A stretch of 34,999 nt of DNA from a virus, in IMG/VR virus record IMGVR_UViG_3300042397_000647, positions 1-34,999 of that record, one strand, 5' to 3'. The notes beneath the pieces are model-generated. The model saw only the letters and a list, made by a program, of their open reading frames with translations, was not told the origin of the DNA and ran no database searches. Positions 33,467 to 34,999 of this stretch are shown piece after piece (positions within the stretch are counted from its first letter, which is position 1; each line of letters starts with the position of its first letter). The position numbers and the translations under genes were made by a program.

Positions 33467-34317
33467 ACAAGCTAGAGATATATCCAAAAGTTATTGTTTA
33501 TAAAAATATGCTTCCTAGGTGGAAAGAATATACTGATCTTTTAAAACAGTCTGAGGAAAAGTTGCCCGAAGGATTATTTACAGAGTGGCAAGACTGGTAT
33601 GGATTTGGCAAGATGATGAACCTTTCTATGAATAGACAAAACGATGAGTATACGACAGATATCCAGAATGAGTATACCTTATTGCAAAAAGATTTTCTTA
33701 CAGATGTTACAAATGCTTATTATGCATGTACAGAAGATTATGTTAAAACAAATGATATTTCTTTACCAAATTGGGTAAACAATGGAATTTCAATTTGCAA
33801 GTATTGGGAAACATCAAAGCAAAATGAAATGGCTATGCATTATCATACAGATTACAGAGGATTCGATAGCGAGTCCCCAGGAAAAAAATTTGCAATTACA
33901 TGTACCGTATATATTAATGACGACTACGACGGTGGAGGACTATCTTTCCTTAAAGATGATACTGGGGATGTTATTGACTACAAGCCAGAGGCTGGAGACA
34001 TAGTTGTTTTTCCATCAGGTGACCCAGTAACTGGAGGATCACATTACTTCCATGGAGTAGATAGAGTTGATAATGGAGAAAAATATTTCATAAGATGCTT
34101 CTGGTCTTATGATTTTGACGGAAGCCCAGAATGGCATGCTAATAAAGAAAAGTACGGCGACGAGTGGGATAAAATGGATTCCGAAAGAATGAAAGAAGAA
34201 ATTCAGTCTGGAATATGGCATAAGTACCTAGTTAAGTATGGAGAAGAAGATCCTAAGCTAGACAAGTCTACTCCATTTTTTATGAGGGATGAAAATGCTT
34301 ATAGAAAAATTAGATAA
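33463..34317 (+). CDS. 2OG-Fe(II) oxygenase, prolyl 4-hydroxylase type (array member 4)
   Basis: 284 residues, the longest member. AMHYHTDYRGFDSESPG: H128-T-D130; CTVYINDDYDGGGLSFLKDD core (the usual Glu after GG is Gly here); PEAGDIVVFPSGDP; H197 (YFHGVDRVDNGEKYFIR) and K207, ten residues on. A C-terminal extension of about 65 residues has WHKYLVKYGEEDP, similar in style to the end of member 3. Confidence 0.87.
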   Translation: MNKLEIYPKVIVYKNMLPRWKEYTDLLKQSEEKLPEGLFTEWQDWYGFGKMMNLSMNRQNDEYTTDIQNEYTLLQKDFLTDVTNAYYACTEDYVKTNDISLPNWVNNGISICKYWETSKQNEMAMHYHTDYRGFDSESPGKKFAITCTVYINDDYDGGGLSFLKDDTGDVIDYKPEAGDIVVFPSGDPVTGGSHYFHGVDRVDNGEKYFIRCFWSYDFDGSPEWHANKEKYGDEWDKMDSERMKEEIQSGIWHKYLVKYGEEDPKLDKSTPFFMRDENAYRKIR

Positions 34318-34912
34318 TCAAATATTTTATTATAAAAATTTGCTTAGCAATCCAAAGCAGTTTGTAGATAAGATTGAGTATTTAGAATCTGCTAACACCA
34401 ATACTTCGCAGCTTTCAAAATGGAAAACCTGGAAAGCTAGTGATCAAGATACAGAGTATGGTGTTTCAAAAGATGGAATGTTTTCTAATATGCAATATAA
34501 AAATGATCTTGACCTAGAGACATCCATGCTGGTTTATAAAATTAAATCAATATCTGATTTATGTTTTGTAAACTATGCATACAATACAGGGTCTAGACAG
34601 CTCAAGCTTCCAGATTATTTTAGTATAAGAAAATATAACTCTCTTGCAGATATGGGGAAACATGTTGATGCAGAAGATCCAACAGACAAAGCCCACCCAG
34701 TAGTTTCTGGAGTTCTTTACCTTAACGATGATTATGAGGGTGGAGAAATTTATTTCCCAGAGCAAGATGTAAAGATTAAGCCAGAGGCTGGAAGTTTAAT
34801 TATGTTTCCTGCATACAGGCCATACTTCCATCACCCTTTGCCAGTAACTTCTGGGAGCAAGTACATGGTTCCATTTTTTTGGTACGACCTAGAAACAAAT
34901 TGGAGTAATTAA
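34295..34912 (+). CDS. 2OG-Fe(II) oxygenase, prolyl 4-hydroxylase type (array member 5)
   Basis: 205 residues from ATG 34295, which has GAGGG six bases upstream; ATG 34289 is the alternative. YFSIRKYNSLADMGKHVDAED: H123-V-D125; VSGVLYLNDDYEGGEIYFPEQDVKIKPEAGSLIMFPAY core; H179 and K189, ten residues on (HHPLPVTSGSKY). Closest in style to member 1 (PVTSG-x-KY). Overlaps the end of member 4. Confidence 0.88.
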   Translation: MLIEKLDNQIFYYKNLLSNPKQFVDKIEYLESANTNTSQLSKWKTWKASDQDTEYGVSKDGMFSNMQYKNDLDLETSMLVYKIKSISDLCFVNYAYNTGSRQLKLPDYFSIRKYNSLADMGKHVDAEDPTDKAHPVVSGVLYLNDDYEGGEIYFPEQDVKIKPEAGSLIMFPAYRPYFHHPLPVTSGSKYMVPFFWYDLETNWSN

Positions 34913-34914
34913 TT

Positions 34915-34999
34915 ATGATGCATTTGCCAGCCATACTAGACAACGATGCTTTATATTTTCAAAATAATATTTCTGAAAAAGAGCTACTCATTAAGTTTA
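34915..34999 (+). CDS. Start of a further gene, cut by the window edge
   Basis: ATGATG two bases after the preceding stop; 28 codons visible: HLPAILDNDALYFQNNISEKEL... The visible part resembles the N-termini of the oxygenases (I/V-x-x-x-N-x-L-F-Y...), so a further array member is likely but not shown. Confidence 0.55.
   Translation, partial: MMHLPAILDNDALYFQNNISEKELLIKF

Overview
This window looks like part of a large, AT-rich tailed-phage genome. Tail-fibre-like genes sit beside a lysin, a holin candidate, a class II ribonucleotide reductase, two tRNAs and dozens of tiny closely packed genes. Several small proteins (an Lsr2 C-terminal-like protein, a DUF7455-like zinc ribbon, a TIGR03299/DUF932 protein) are families typical of Actinobacteria and their phages. 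I therefore infer an actinobacterial, probably low-GC, host; I could not test this by search.

Layout. (1) 1-825, plus strand: a membrane protein cut by the window edge, a 26-residue peptide, tRNA-Ile(UAU) and two small genes. (2) 826-1373: a gene-free gap between convergent units, with hairpins. (3) 1374-13398, minus strand: about 40 mostly tiny genes in short operons with overlapping stop/start codons, plus tRNA-Asp. Fifteen promoters here share one architecture, TGTCAG, exactly 10 bp, then a TATAAT/TACAAT-like -10, usually followed by an AACGAAAGG-type ribosome-binding leader. Eight of these promoters also carry one or two upstream palindromes of the form TGTGA-N6-TCACA (nine exact, three degenerate). 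This is the Crp/GlxR cAMP-receptor consensus. The centres fall about 63-106 bp upstream of the predicted start. (4) 13399-17923: a divergent control region, a cupin-like oxygenase, a sulfotransferase-like protein with a zinc ribbon, a 2OG-Fe(II) oxygenase, then a minus-strand cluster of five genes including a secreted lysozyme-like lysin. (5) 17924-19858: adenosylcobalamin-dependent ribonucleotide reductase. (6) 19931-28794: holin candidate and eight tail-fibre/appendage genes that share duplicated N- and C-terminal modules. The last encodes fibronectin-III-like domains, nine FF(G/A/S)PP(G/S) repeats and a Hint-like module. (7) 28805-34999: an acetyltransferase, three DUF6065-like or related proteins, and a run of five complete 2OG-Fe(II) oxygenases with a further gene starting at the window edge.

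How it may work together. The left arm reads as a coordinately controlled early/accessory regulon, possibly tied to the host cAMP receptor protein. The right arm reads as virion appendages followed by modification enzymes. Every complete oxygenase of the array keeps H-x-D...H and a Lys or Arg ten residues after the second His, the spacing of collagen prolyl 4-hydroxylase. The neighbouring tail protein has seven Pro-Pro-Gly units, the classical substrate context of that enzyme. The most testable new idea here is a phage-encoded prolyl-hydroxylation system that matures a collagen-like tail appendage.
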